Source: Tribonema minus (lineage: Eukaryota > Sar > Xanthophyceae > Tribonematales > Tribonemataceae). Taken from it: a stretch of 64,000 nt of DNA. Location: NCBI GenBank assembly GCA_017506865.1, contig JAFCMP010000013.1, positions 558,001 through 622,000 on the forward strand. The letters run 5' to 3'. The notes under the pieces were generated by a model that worked only from the letters and a program-made list of their open reading frames with translations, was not told the DNA's origin and did not search any database. Below are positions 31,575 through 44,600 of the stretch, piece by piece (position 1 is the first letter of the stretch; each line of letters begins with the position of its first letter). Both the position numbers and the translations under genes were made by a program.

Positions 31575-34398
31575 ATGCGTCAGATGCGCGCGCCGATGGG
31601 CCCACCTCACCAATTTCAACTGGGCCCAGCAGCCTGGGGGTTGAGCGGCGCACGGTTGCGCGTCGCCGCTTCTGCGTGGACCTGCATCGATGATTTGGAA
31701 GTTGAAGTGAGCCCGTCGCTGGCTCAGCCTGCTCCAAACACCTGCATCGGCACCATGCCCTCGTTGACGCGCGACTCAGTGCACCCGGCGGTCGCTATTG
31801 TAAGTGCAAGCGATAGTACTGTTGTCGATTCCGCTGCTGTGAGGACGACCAGCTGTCCTCCACCGCACCAGCAACAGCCGCGGCCGCCGCTGCTGCCGCC
31901 ACCGCCGTCCGTGCAGCTGCTACCGCCGCTGCGGCTGTGCCTGTCGCCCCCGCTGCTGCTGCTGCCGCCGGCGCTGCTATCATGTGCATCATATGCTGGA
32001 GTCCCTGAGCGCTGCGACAGTCCTATCTTCTGCGGCGCACCACATGCGCAGGCACAAGCGCTGCCATCATACCTCGTACACTACACGGGTGCCCACCCAC
32101 CGCGCTGTGCATCCGTCAGCGGCTTCCTTCGACGGCCTGCGCAGGGCCCTGTGGCTGTCGCGGCGCCAGCACTAGTGCATGCGCGGATGTCAGACGCTGT
32201 CAATGCCACTGGCATCACGGTGCCAGCTTCAACCATGCCCGCCATAATCTGCCACAGCCACCGAGAGTGCCCAACACCGGCGGCTTCGCTCGGCGATGAG
32301 TGCTGCGCGCCGGTGAGCTTGGTACTTGTTCCTGCCTGTGGCCTTGGCAGCGACGGCGGCAGCAGCAGGTGCGCTGCGCCGAAGCGCGGGGGCAGCAGCA
32401 CTGGCGGCAGCAGCGGCAGCCCCAAACGCCGCAGCGGCAACGACGGCAACAGAGTCAGCAGCGAGAAGGACGGCGATGCTCTTGCACGTGCCGCCCACGA
32501 CCTACATGCACTTCGTGGCGGCAGCAGCGGCAGCAGCAGCGGCAGCAGCAGCGGTGCTGCACCGGCTGGAGGGGGCAAGCGCAATGCTGTGGACCCGCCG
32601 TACGTACCTCAGCAGCAGTTGCGGCAGCAGCGCTCCGATCAGCAACGGCGGCACAGCGTGCCGCAGCAGGAGGCGCAGCGGCAGTGCGCAGCCGCTGCTG
32701 CTGCTGCTGCCGCTGCTGCGCTGAAGCGGCGCGGGCAGGGGATCAGTGTGGAGCAGCTCCGGATGTGCTTCCACCTGCCGATCACTGAGGCAGCACTCAG
32801 GCTCAAGATCTGTGTCACCGCACTAAAAAAGGTGCGTCAAGTATAAGTATGCGCTTTGAAATTGAAGTTGAAGTTGAAGTTTCCGCACATGCGTCCTCCA
32901 AGACCTCTGCTCATACCCACTTTTTGTGTTACCAGATCTGGTTGTGGGCTGGCGATCACCTGTGCACTGGGCATCTGGTGCATATCTATAGATGATGATG
33001 ATGCAGATCAGCCCATCAGGCGCATTCGGTATTGGCCCAGTCGACCATCACACTGGTATCAGCCATGACAGGCAAGCCAAACCTACTAGGGGTGAACGAC
33101 ACCATTCTACCTCCTGACAGCTACAATGCTTGAAGAGATAGAATTTGTTGCTGAATGAACTCATGGCTGTTTGTGCGGTAGCTGTACTCAACCTGTCTCC
33201 TGACCAGCGGAGGACGTAGGCCATGTGCAGGTTTGTACTACCACCACTACCATCTCGAGTTTGTGGCCTGACTAGTGGTGCTGCAGTGAGCTTCTGCGCT
33301 CACCTGCAGAGCCTTGTTGTTCACACATCTATAGCCGCCACAGTCGTCACCTGGTTCAAGAATGAGCAAAACGTAATATGTGGTAGTCGTACCAAAAGTA
33401 ACTGCCTCTCGATTGGCGTATCGCGGCACGCCGCGCTAAGCACCTGCGTTGGCCTGTAAGAACATGCCAGTTGACCAAGGTGCCATTCTTCCGCTCACAG
33501 TTCATCCTGGCTTCTGCGCAGACGTGCTGCCAGTGCATGCGTTGGCGTCATGGAAGTGCCGCGGCCATGAATGTACCCAAATTGGATCCCAATGCGGCAC
33601 GGCCACGACTGCGCGCAGCCTGGAAGCATGCCTCGTCTGCTGTAGCCGCGGACGCGCTCACACTGGCTGGCCCGTGTACAGCTGCATCAGACAACTAAGT
33701 CGTGCGTCGTTGTGACTCGCGTAACTTGCGCAGACCTGCCGGCAGCACGGCATCAGGCGCTGGCCACACCGGCAGATCCTTGCGCGCGAGAAGGCGATTG
33801 AGAAGCTGCAAGAGGCGTCCTCCAGACCTGACCTCTCCGTCGCCGAGAGGACGCAGTTCGACATTCAGCTGCAGGCAAGTGTCGCACATGGGCATGTGTG
33901 CGCGAACGGTCATACGTGAGCGTTGCGCCGCCATGTGGATGAAGATGTGATCATATCTACTCAGGAGCGCTTCCATATGATTCAAAGAAATTGCATACTA
34001 CTATAGTAACTGGTACAACAAATCATGGTTTCTACACATAATGTTGCACCAAATGAAGGGCCACCCGTCGGCGAGCTTCAAGTTGTAGCAGTGTTTATTT
34101 TTTGCTCGCAGATTCACTGCTTTCTCACATTAGGACGGTTGAGCTTTGGAGAAGCATTCTTCCACAACTTGAAGGCATCACTGACAGGCAGCGATGCAAA
34201 TGCTGAGAAAAAATGCTCAAGTGCATTTGCTGGTGGTTTTCTTGTACATACATACATGTTTTTCAGAGTGAAGTGCGCATGCAGGCCCTCAGGTTGTCCT
34301 TACCTATGGAATGCAGGATACAGACGCGTTGGAACAAACTTGTTGAGATGAGCATCCATGACCGTATCGGTTCAAGGTTTCACTTGTGCCCGTTCTAA
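31575..34398 (+). CDS. RWP-RK domain transcription factor (exon 3 tentative)
   Basis: Exon 1 (31575-32831) ends with the first half of an RWP-RK domain: GISVEQLRMCFHLPITEAA ... CVTALKK, donor AAG|GTGCGT. Exon 2 (33734-33874) supplies TCRQHGIRRWPHRQI and a following helix (REKAIEKLQEASS), in phase. RRWPHRQ replaces the usual RWPxRK core. Exon 2 ends at a perfect GC-AG donor (CTGCAG|GCAAGT). The best continuation is 34267-34398 (SEVRMQALRLSLPM... to TAA), giving about 509 residues. The region before the domain is low-complexity Pro/Leu, Ser/Gly and Ala/Gln, as expected of a disordered regulatory arm; the true start may be 31584, 31755 or an upstream exon. Known family members regulate nitrogen response and gamete or germ-cell fate; which applies here cannot be told. 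Confidence 0.75.
33006..33580 (+). repeat. Two decayed acceptor-edge copies of RWP-RK exon 2
   Basis: At about 33,006-33,055 the intron reads CAGATCAGCCCATCAGGCGC with a nearby TGGCC, matching the CAG|ACCTGC...ATCAGGCGCTGG start of exon 2. At 33,529-33,580 CAGACGTGCTGCCAGTGCA with TTGGCG and CATGG is a second match. Both keep an AG before the copied edge and both lost the intact RWP coding frame. Confidence 0.55.
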
Positions 34399-35596
34399 CT
34401 CATGGCACCTCAGTGTTGTCTGAATTGTTCCGCCATGGTGTGCTGCTTTGTGTCAGGCACATCAAATTCTGATGAAGGCCCCAACAGTCACAGGCGCAGT
34501 GAGGCTGGGTGACACTGTGCACTGCGGCAGTGCCATCACGCTGTGCTTTGAGGAGTGCCACTGGGTCAGGCTCGGAGTGGAAGTGCGCATACCGTAGTGA
34601 GTATTACTAATATGATAGCATGCACCTCTGAGTCAGTAGATACTGTTACACAAACTATGGCTGGCGTCAACATGAGCACAAGCCAGGTCACAGAAAGGTT
34701 TAGGCCCGTACTGCTACATATGATGCTGCTGCTGCCTGCCGTGCCCTGTCTGCTCCCTGACAGCGCTCAACATTTAATGGTACGCTGCTCTTCTCTACTG
34801 CTGTCTCTGCAGGGCATGCGGAATAACCTGGTTGCCATCATACAAGGCCCCATGACATTGCCGTGCATTGATTTCTAGGCGGCGGCGCAGGTGGGGGAAG
34901 GCCCTGGCGGGGCCATGAGGCACCGAACATCTGATTCGTCACAAGCCATGAAGACTTTTTGGAGAAGCAAGTGCTGAGCGTACCCACACTGCGGCAGGGC
35001 CGGCCGTCCCTTCTGCCCCCTCCTTCAAGTTCTTGCGGCAGCAACTCAACGTGTGGGCTTCAAGAAAACGCGGCATGCGCGGTCGACAGTGCTGTTGCTC
35101 ACTGACCATGCGTAGCCTGTGTACACGCGTCTATTAGTACTACCCAGACTGAGTGTCACTGAGCGTCGGCTCAGGCGTGCAGCTGACAGTCACACTGTGT
35201 CAGAGTGAGTGACCAATTCTATACCGTAGGCAGTTTGTTGCAGCGGCCTGTCAAATGACTCAGAAGCAGATGCCATGTAACGGCTTGTCGATGAGCTTTC
35301 ACATGACATGCCATTGAAGCACTCTGAGTGATACATGTTGGGGTGCGGCGGCCATTGTCTACCGTGACGCCAGCCGAGTAGTGTACTATGTACATGTGCC
35401 ATTGTGGTAGTAGCCTGTGCCAATTGGCCTAGGTCTTCAAGCTGCCCAACGTTGTACTGAGTGGCATACCTCAGGCTGTGATGACAATTGCATTGCTACA
35501 ACCGCGTGACGCACTGCAATTGACAATGTGCACCGTGCGGCACATGTACATATAAATATATGTTAACATCAACAGCTGCCTGAACAACTTCAAGTT

Positions 35597-35687
35597 GCCC
35601 AGATGAATGGTATCTAAGCTTGCTGTACAGAATCTACATGTCGTGTGACAGTCTGAAAGTGCCTCAACTTGAATGACAACCACTCAG
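35597..35687 (+). repeat. Dispersed repeat family R2, right half
   Basis: CAGATGAATGGTATCTAAGC, GAATCTACATGTCGTGTGAC, AGTCTGAAAG and GACAACCACTCA match the 13,853 copy in order. Confidence 0.85.
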
Positions 35688-37535
35688 TATACTACATTAT
35701 AATAAGTATACTATATAGTACGTCCTCGTCCATCTGCAGACATGACCATGGTGCACCCAAATGCCCCCGGGCCGGGCCCCCTTTAGTCTCCGCCGTGTGT
35801 GTCATGACACGCGAACAGTCATGTGGGGCGCTCAGCTGCCTAGATGGCTGATAATCTCGAGTATATGCGCGCCAGTACCACTATGCCTTTCAAAGCTAGT
35901 GGCCGCCGACGGGTGCCGGAGTGTGCAGGGCACCAACTTCAAGTTGTTGAACATGCTCCTTGCACTAAGGCTTTGTGACTTTGTGACCACAGCCTCCTGG
36001 ACCAGCAGCAGCTATAGGGATCCCAACTTCAGAGTAGAAGTAGTACTTAACCTTCAGCGCGCATGTTTGGCGAGCCGGAGTGCTGCCGCTGCCAGTGTTC
36101 TACCATATCATGCCATGTCTTGGCGATCTCCGCGAATCCTCACCTCACACAACTCTTGCACTGCTAAATTGCCGCTGCCGCAGTCTGTGCATGATGTCCT
36201 GATGGCCATTCCGCACGGCCCGCACAACTTATTCTAGACCGCCCTCCAGGGAGCGCAGCATCCGCGCACACTTCCCTCGCGCCTTTAGCTTATGCACTGG
36301 TCCCCACCGCTGAGCACCAACCTCATGCCACGGCTGCCGCGGTGCTCTGCGCCTGATGGCTTGCTCAGCTGAACTGAGCTGGTACAACATGACCAGGAAC
36401 TTGCTGCACCTCCATGACTGCATGCACGCGCATTTGCGCAATCTGGGCGCCATCAAAGTCCCGCAGTAACTGAACTGCGGCACACGCTGCGCCATATTAT
36501 GCGGGTGCTTCAGCTAGTCCAAGAGTATTTCTTGGGTGATTTGAGTTGACGTATTGTGTGTGTAGAAGCCATCCATCGTGTATGCTCTAATGTGTGCTGC
36601 TCGTGGCGGCGGCGCGGCTCAGCCAGCCATGCGCCCAAAAAGCGCGCAGCAGTAACTGTTGTGCCGCCCATTTTGCAGCAGTGCCGTCTACCATAAGCCA
36701 CAGGTGTTGCGCAGGCGTGGGCCTGACCTTGTGTTGAGCGCCCACCGGGGCCCCAGAGGATCGTCGATCCAAAGCATTGCACCGTACGCAATCCCTACCA
36801 TCGAGCCAGCGTTGGCCCAGTTAAGGTCAGGGTTAGCCTGCCTGTTCGTGTGGGTCGCACAAGATGCTTGCGACAGTGCGCCTGATGAGTTCAACATTAT
36901 TCAATTTGCTGGCGAATTCCGGCCCAATAGACGTGACGCCACATCGAGCGCCAGTAATGGTAGTATAGGTCGTGTAGTGTAGTGACAAGCGGAAGCACTG
37001 GTGCATGCGCATTGTGGCGCTGCTGTACCTGGTGATTGTGCTGACATGTAGACTGAGGCTTTGGGTGTCTCATCGCGTGTTTCGTCGGCATGCCCACGTG
37101 CTGAGCCATGGTGCACTGACGGCTGTTGCTAACAATTGCTGCACGTCGCTGGGCGCCTGACGCGCTACTCGTAGTTGTGGGTCATAATTTGAACATCGCA
37201 GAGGTAATATCATATGATGAATATGGCCGCCCTTCTCATATTTGCAACAATTGCTGCCTCTAGTCTAATTCCCACTTCCTCTTTGCAAACATTCCATTCC
37301 GATCGCGTCACGCTGCAAATGCAAGCCGCAGATTGTCAAGCTTGCCTGTCACAACGGTTGGTGACCTATGCGCGGGTGCCGGTGGTATATACGTATGCTG
37401 TCTTTCTCCTTCCGCAATAACTTTGTTTTGCAGTGGTCACAACATTAGTGCTTCAAGAAGCATTTGCACAGACTGGCTGTCCGACTCGGAATCGCAGCTG
37501 CCATGGGATGCATCGGCACATGCAGGTATATGAAC

Positions 37536-37585
37536 AGCTAGATGCCAATCATCTGGGCTTTTTCGCGCCCTGAGCGAGAATTAAT
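37536..37585 (-). repeat. Dispersed repeat family R2, left half inverted
   Basis: About 45 bp are identical to the reverse complement of the left half of the 13,853 copy, ending at AATTAAT. Confidence 0.88.
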
Positions 37586-38475
37586 AAAAAGTATATGAAT
37601 AGTATTAATGAGTGCTCTGTCCTGTGAGCACATGTGCACACTTATTAAGGTATCAATAAGTGTGCAGACGCACACCTGAACAGCTACTTGTTCCTGCTAA
37701 AGTGGTGGTGGTAATGGCTCAAAGATGGGGCTGATACTAACGAGCACTTGATGCTGGCTGATGCAGAGGTGGTACCTCCTCAGGGGTGGTCTTGCTTACA
37801 GACCTTGAGAAGTGTGGAGTGAGATACCTTGAGCTGATGCCAGTTAGAGGGTATCCAATCTGACTCAGACTGGAGTTCACTCATAATATAACATGCTGCT
37901 CATCAGTCAAGCCCTAACCCTAGTAGGGCATGGGTCATATATGGTCAATCTCATCAACTGACTACCGCTGCTGCTTGCAGCGCACACAAGTCGCTCCCAT
38001 GCATCTCCTCCCGACATGGTGCATGTATATATAACCATTTTTGGTCTGGTCATGTTGATCTAGTGAGGTTACTGCACGAATTTTACTAGCCATATGGCAT
38101 TCGGTCCTTAAACGCACCACTTGACTTCAATTTATTGCCATGGCTGGCCCAAGCTACACGACGTCCCCCAGGTAGCGTGGCGCCTCCTCTACTCAGTGTC
38201 AAACTCTACAACATGTTACAAGCTCCGTCAATATCATTTGCGTTTGAGATCACATTCTAAAGGAAATTGACGCCCTTGGCGTACATGTAGCTACCTAGCT
38301 CGTGAGCCTCCTTGACAGAACACCCATGCACTGATGGGATCCGGCAGATCTTGAATAGAGCTGATGACATGGACGAGGGTCCGCAGGCGAGCAGCAGAGC
38401 AAAAGCAGAGAGGCCGAGTCTTGTAGGGGTAGGCACAACCCTGTACAGGTTACACTCCTCTTAGAACTTGAGCTT

Positions 38476-38575
38476 TGAAGCCGCCTAGTTTGAAAGCCGC
38501 CTATTAGGATATTTGGAGCCGCCTAGTTGAAAGCCGCCTAGTTGAAAGCCGCCTTCTTGAAAGCCGCCTACTAGT
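38476..38575 (+). repeat. Tandem array of about 15-bp units upstream of the Ala-rich gene
   Basis: Six imperfect units of GAAAGCCGCCTAGTT lie head to tail, 75 bp upstream of the proposed ATG at 38651. They are in promoter or 5' UTR position. A role as a repeated binding site is possible but not shown. Confidence 0.75.
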
Positions 38576-38650
38576 AGGGGGTCCCGGCAGATCTCTGTTT
38601 TTTGGTGGGATCACAACTCTGCGCTCGCGGGGCTGGCGCGCAGTTTGCTC

Positions 38651-41600
38651 ATGCAAGGTGCGGGGGATGCAGCGGGCGGCGGAGGAGAGGCTCCCGCACC
38701 TTTGAAGCGCACGCAGGGCTTCGCTGAGCAGGAGCCAGCGCCAGCTTTCACCACAACTCAGGGCAGCGCAGGAACCCCGGCTTTCAGAGACAACACAGCG
38801 AAGGAGCCCGCCAGCGGCGATGGAGTCAATGTTTTCGGCTTGGCGAGGGCTTTCTCTCTGAGGGCGAAGCGTGACACCTCCAAGAGGAGTCCCAAGAGGA
38901 GCGGGTCAAAGAAAAAGCCCATTGCGCTTCAACCCTCTGTCCCCGAGATACGGGAAGTCAGCAGCAGATCAGGTAAGAAGCCATGCGGTCTGGCGGTGCA
39001 CATCATCATGGACGCCTGAGCGCCTCAACTTTCCTACTCCGCATGCTTGTGATCGAGTTGTCGGTAAATCGGCAGCGGATTGAAGTGTCGGGCTGCGATT
39101 GCTTCCGCTCGGTTGCTGGAGCTTGACTTGATGGTACCGACTCTCGACACACGTTGGAAGTGTCTCATCGATTGCGCTGCCCCCTCCGGTGCTGCCCCAC
39201 ACCCATGGGGATGTCTGGACCTGCTCAACAAACATGTCGCTTGAACTCGATAGTGTCACTTGCAACATGTTCACTTCTGAGGTATTGTCGAGTGAGTGAT
39301 GCACAAGAGGCAAGATTATGTGCAGCGATTTCGTGAGTACTGCTTGTCAGCGATATTGGCAGCGTGTCAGAGCACAAAGTTAGGGGTCTCTGACGTATGT
39401 TGTGTCAATAGGTACTGGAGTACTACTGCTCGTCACAATCAAAACAGTGTTCAAGAGCATACTTGCACGCTGAAGGGCCTTTTCTGTAGAATGAGTATTC
39501 AAGCTCTTGATGTGCGCGATGAGCGCTCGACGAGCTAACGGAGCAGTTCGCCAGCTGTAGTCGAGTTCTTAAACGGAGCACTCGTGATGTTGACTTCGCA
39601 GCCATCAATGTGCCAGCTTTCGTCGCTGATGCCAACTTCGCCATGCACCTCCTAAAAGATGTCTTGGTAGACGTGTTCTGTTCTGAATCAGCGTGATGTG
39701 CTTGCGTTCATGACTAGGGTTAGGGTAGAAAAGGGTTTGGGTGAGATTCAGGGTGGGGGTTAAGGTTCTCGCTCCTCAATCACTTGCGCTTCTATGGAGA
39801 GCAGACAGGGATTATTGGACAGTTATTGGCACACAGACTTGCACGCGCTACTGCGGCGCGTATGTTGATTCTGCACACGCGTGAGGGCGTGTCAGCTGGT
39901 GGCACTGCAGCACTTGCTGTTTGTGCGCATTGCACACTTCAGATGCCTGTTAAGCAGTACATGTGTCGTTGCGCCTCCTGCCTGCTGGCCGTTGTAGCGT
40001 GCTTTGCTTGGCGACCTCTGACAGACATCAGTAGTGTCCAAACCACTAGAGGCGTGCCATGCCATGGCCCTTCACAGAGTTGAGCGGATGTTGAACTTTG
40101 CCTGCGTTGTCATGGGTGTACGGCAATCCTCACTGCCTCGCATCTGCGCGTGCGGAGCTGAAGCCCCCCCTCCCCCCCCCCCCCCGTGCGCGCGATCGCT
40201 GCACCGTTGTTAGTATTAGGGTTAGGCCTAACCCTAACCCCAGCCCTAACCCTAATCTGACTCCAACCCTAACCCTAACCCTGTTGCGCGCCCCCTGCCA
40301 GGAAGCGACGTCTCCGACGTCAGCATCCTCAGCGTCGACCCCTCCGCCGAGCGGGAGCGCCTCATTCGACAGGTACGACGCACTCTCACATGTGACGCCT
40401 TGAGAACAGATGGTCAGCACAGCTGCCGGTTCAGCGTGCAATCTGCAGACCGATGATGTCTATTGCCTGCGCAGTCGGCGTGCGCACCGCGAGCACTTGG
40501 CGCGCGCACGCTTCAACTTCAACTGTGACCCTCACGTCCTTCCACAGATGCTCACGTCTTTGCCTACGAGGATGTTTCAATCAAAAGCAGCAATACTGTT
40601 GCCATTTGTGCCGTGCAGCACTGCTCAGCGTCCCCTCACACGCTTCACTGTGGCCTCAACAGCTGTCGGCTGAGTGCGCGACGGCGTACGTGCGTGCTAT
40701 TACAGATGCATCATTTGCAGGGCACGGAGAAGCACTCCAGTAAGCAGCTGCAGCCGCCTCGCGCTAGCTCAGTTACTTGTCAGCAACAGCTCCGGATCAT
40801 AGGCCGTTTTGCGTACTGTCGACTTCAACTTCAACACCATGCAGCGCCGCACTGCTCGCTACGATGTTTTGTAGCCCTGTACATCTGCCCTCAGTCGGAG
40901 TTGATCATTCATATTTGGGTCGGTTCTTACAACCTGGCGCCATTTGGCAGGGCAAGGAGAAGGAGTTTGAGGAGCTGCTGCACAGGGAGCGGCGCGTGGG
41001 GGTTATTGTGAGCCGGTTCTGCGGCGGCAGCAAGCAGGACACGCTGGACGCAGTGCAGCGGCGACTGCACCAGGAGGACCTCAACCACAAGAAGAAGGTG
41101 AGCCACGCCTTCAAGATACACGATTATCTGATGCATCTGAGCTTAGGTATTGCATAACCTGAGTGATTGCCTATGTACTCAAAAGTGGTTTTTGCATATA
41201 CTTGGGAGGACACGCTGGGCGCAGTGCAGCGGCGCTTGCACCAGGAGGACTTGAACCACAAGAAGAAGGTGAGCTTACTTATTAACCTCAGCTGAGTTGT
41301 TACATGACCAGTCCTATGTACTCAAGAGTATTGCATATACTTGAAAGGACGCATTGTTGTGAGTATTGCATATACTTTGCAGGACACGATGGGCGCGGTG
41401 CAGCGTCGCCTGCACCAGGAGGACCTCAGCCATAAGAAGAAGGTGAGCCACACCATTTGATGCACCTGAGTTTAGGTATTGCGTTAGCCTTAGGTATTGC
41501 CTATGTAGATACTTGAAGGGATGCGCTGGGCGCGGTGCAGCGGCGACTGCACCAGGAGGACTTGAACCGGTGAGTCACGCCCTGTGCATAACCGGTCCTA

Positions 41601-44600
41601 TGTACTGAAGTATGGTGTATTGTATAGACTTGAAAGGACTTGTTGTTAACAGGATTGTATATACTTGGAAGGACGCGCTGGGCGCGGTACAGCGGCGACT
41701 GCACCAGGAGGACCTGATTACAAGAACAAGGTGAGCCACGCCATTTGATGCACCTGAGTGCACTTATTCCATAACCTTAGGTATTGCACATGAACTTGTA
41801 AAACTAGGATTGTATACACCGCAAGTAGGCGCTGGGGACTGTGCAGCCGCGCCTGCATCGGTGGGATCTGAATCAACAAGCGAAAGGCAAGGCACGCCAT
41901 CTACTGTTTGACTCGTGGCCAATTGCTGCAGCAGCGGCGACCACGGTTATTGGTGGAAGGCACTTGCGGCTAACCATCCCTTGTCACCTAGAGCTCTACG
42001 ATCTTTTGATTCGTTTTCATCTGCTGTGGCCAAGCCTGGTTTGTCCAAGAGCAGTCCTTGGATTACTTGTAATGTATTGTAGTCGCTCCCAAGTATAGGA
42101 GTATATAGACTTTGCTGATGAAATGAAGTGCCAGCAGCCTTGGGAGTTCTCGCTAGGTGCACGAAAACATGGGCCGGGCACCACCGAACCAGGCAGCTCA
42201 AGGAATCACTGTCGATTGCTGCGGACACACTAGCGCTTTGTGCTCTCATGAAGTGCGTTGATGGTCTTTGACCACCCTCAGTGCAGCTGCCTCAACAGTT
42301 TTTACGCCTTCCTGTTTGAGCAGTTGTTGCTGAAGTTTCACCTTCCTGTGCCTGCATGTCAGCTACTTTAGCATCATTTGATTGACCAATCACAAGACCT
42401 GTTATCTAATACTGGCTTCACACAATACGAATAACATGAAACTATTGTCAAATGAACTGTATCTCTCCTGCACGTGCTGCAGGTCATTGAGGGGCGCTTG
42501 GCGCTGCACCAGCTGAGCAATGCAGGCGCCTTCTTCAAGGTGAGCATGTTGGTTCTGGTACACTTCAACATGTTACTTGAAGTATGTACGTATGCACACA
42601 TCAGTATGTACGTATGCACACGGGTATCGCCTTTGTAGTCAAACTTCAAAGCTCAGTATCCAAGTTCAACTTCATACGAACCACGACCTCACTTTGTCGA
42701 GTTAGCTAGGAGTATGAAAAATCAGATGTGCGGAGCGCTGCGTGCGAAAATGGCCCCGTTGAACCTGTCTCAGCAATGTTTTTTTCTAAGGCAGCGCCTT
42801 ATTACTTCATGCTTTAGAGAGCGCTCACACGAGCAAATGCGACGCGAAGTGCCGCTCAAGAACGTTCTGCTGAGTCACACAGTTACTGCACGTTTGAGAG
42901 AGGGCTGACGCGCGCGGCGTGACGTGCTGTTGCTCTGTTCGCTGCGGAAACAGCCCCTGTGAACGTGTCCCAAGAAGGTTTCTTTTAGGCACTTTATTGA
43001 GGCAGCACGAGATTACCGCTCGTTTGAGAGAGCGCTCACGCGCGTGCCGCGTCTGTGCCGCTGCGCGCTCGCAGTACGCGAGTTACACAGTTAATGCACA
43101 TTTGAATAAATGCTCATATGCGCGATGTGATGTGCTGTGCCGCTGCGTGTATGCAGTACGCGTCCAACGCGCGCACGCCGACGCAGCCGCAGGAGAAGGA
43201 GCGCTACGTGCGCAAGTGGGTGCGCGAGCGGCAGAAGGTCAGTCAGTGCGTTCAATGTCCCCTTGCCTGTGCTTTTGCATTATGGCATGCGCGTTTGTGC
43301 TTCATGTAGTGACTGCACAGGACACCAGACATGCGTGACCGGTTCTGTGATACACAGAAGGTGGCTGCAGCCAATCTCAACCACGTTCCGTTCTGTGCGT
43401 TTGCACTTCGAGTGAGATCTTGAAGCACCAACCGCGGTCACCTTTCACTGCATCATCCGGATCACGCATTGCCAAGCAAGGGCAGTTTTGGACCCTGCAG
43501 CTTTTGTGGTGCTTACGACCATTGCAGGCAGCAACCTCAGAGCAGATGCACCCAACCCCAACCTAACTGTAACTGTAGCGTTCATATTGTGATGACCGCT
43601 TTTGCACTGCGATGCGTGTGCTGGGGTCATATCAATTCCAATGCTCTGGTCACGTGCCACGCCTGCCGCTGAAGAGGCCGGTTGCTTTTTGCTACGCGCT
43701 TACGAGGGCCCCACCGCAGCGCACTTGAAGTGCTGCACGAGAGTGACGCGCCAGAGCGTACTTGAAGAAGTGACGCCTTGCATGTGGATTGTGCCAGATG
43801 TGCAGACGAAAGCAAAAGTATCACTGCACCCTCATCAATTCGCACCCCTCACGCAGCCACCGCCAGACATCACTCACTCCAAGCCCTCGCTCCATTTATC
43901 TACTGTGCCCCCCCCCCCCCCCCCCCCCCTCAGGAGGGCCTCGAGTGCACCGAAGCACACATTCGGGAGCACCTGAAGGAGGTCGTGCCCCCCGGCGAGC
44001 CCCTCTCGTCCTGGGAGACCCCCGCGAGGGCAGCGCTCGGCATGCCGCCGGGCGGCGCGCTGGACCCCGGGTGGCTGTCGCGCAACAGCAGCACGTACTC
44101 ACGCAACGAGCGGGTGCGTGGACATCACGTTTCTGTGCTGCAGCACAACGACTGCAGCAGTGTGCAGTCTCTCTTTGGATGTACATGCACACCTTAGGGT
44201 TAGGGTTAGGGTTAGAATCAGGGTTAGGATCAGGGTTAGGGTGAGGGTTGCGCAACAGCAGCACGTACTCACGCAACGAGCGGGTGCGTAAACAATGCTT
44301 TTCTGTCTGCAGTGCCATATCTGCAGCGATTGTCACACTCTGCGTGCAGCAGCGCGACATAATATCTTCTGCTTGGGTTTGATTGTTGGCCCTCAGACCA
44401 CGTGCCGTGGTGTTCCGTTGTAATGGCTTAGAGGACGATTGTCAAGCTCCGCGAATAAGCTCGTGTTTGTTCAGCGTGCCGTTGGTCAGTGGCGAGCAGC
44501 ACGCCATTGGCACTGCCCGCGGTAGCTGTGCTTACACGACTCATTATCATCATCAACTCAACGTACATCAACTGGCAGTTACGCCACTTCACAACTGCTC

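Larger units (their letters stand above)
34399..38650. other. Stretch without a confident gene
   Basis: Mixed composition. Open frames at 34,457-34,602 (VRLGDTVHCGSAITLCFEE), 35,761-36,237 and 36,659-36,982 read protein-like in places and could be exons of the RWP-RK or another gene, but borders and phases did not give a consistent model. A dispersed repeat (35,597-35,687), its inverted relative (37,536-37,585) and AT-rich filler occupy the rest. Confidence 0.4.

Noticed and set aside
32326..32800. Alternative Ala/Arg/Gln-rich frames over the RWP-RK exon
   Set aside because: They are out of frame with the RWP-RK motif; repeats of GCAGCAG open all frames.
34457..34602. Extra RWP-RK gene exon reading VRLGDTVHCGSAITLCFEE
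   Set aside because: Protein-like, but its donor is poor and it competes with the 34,267-34,398 ending; left unassigned.
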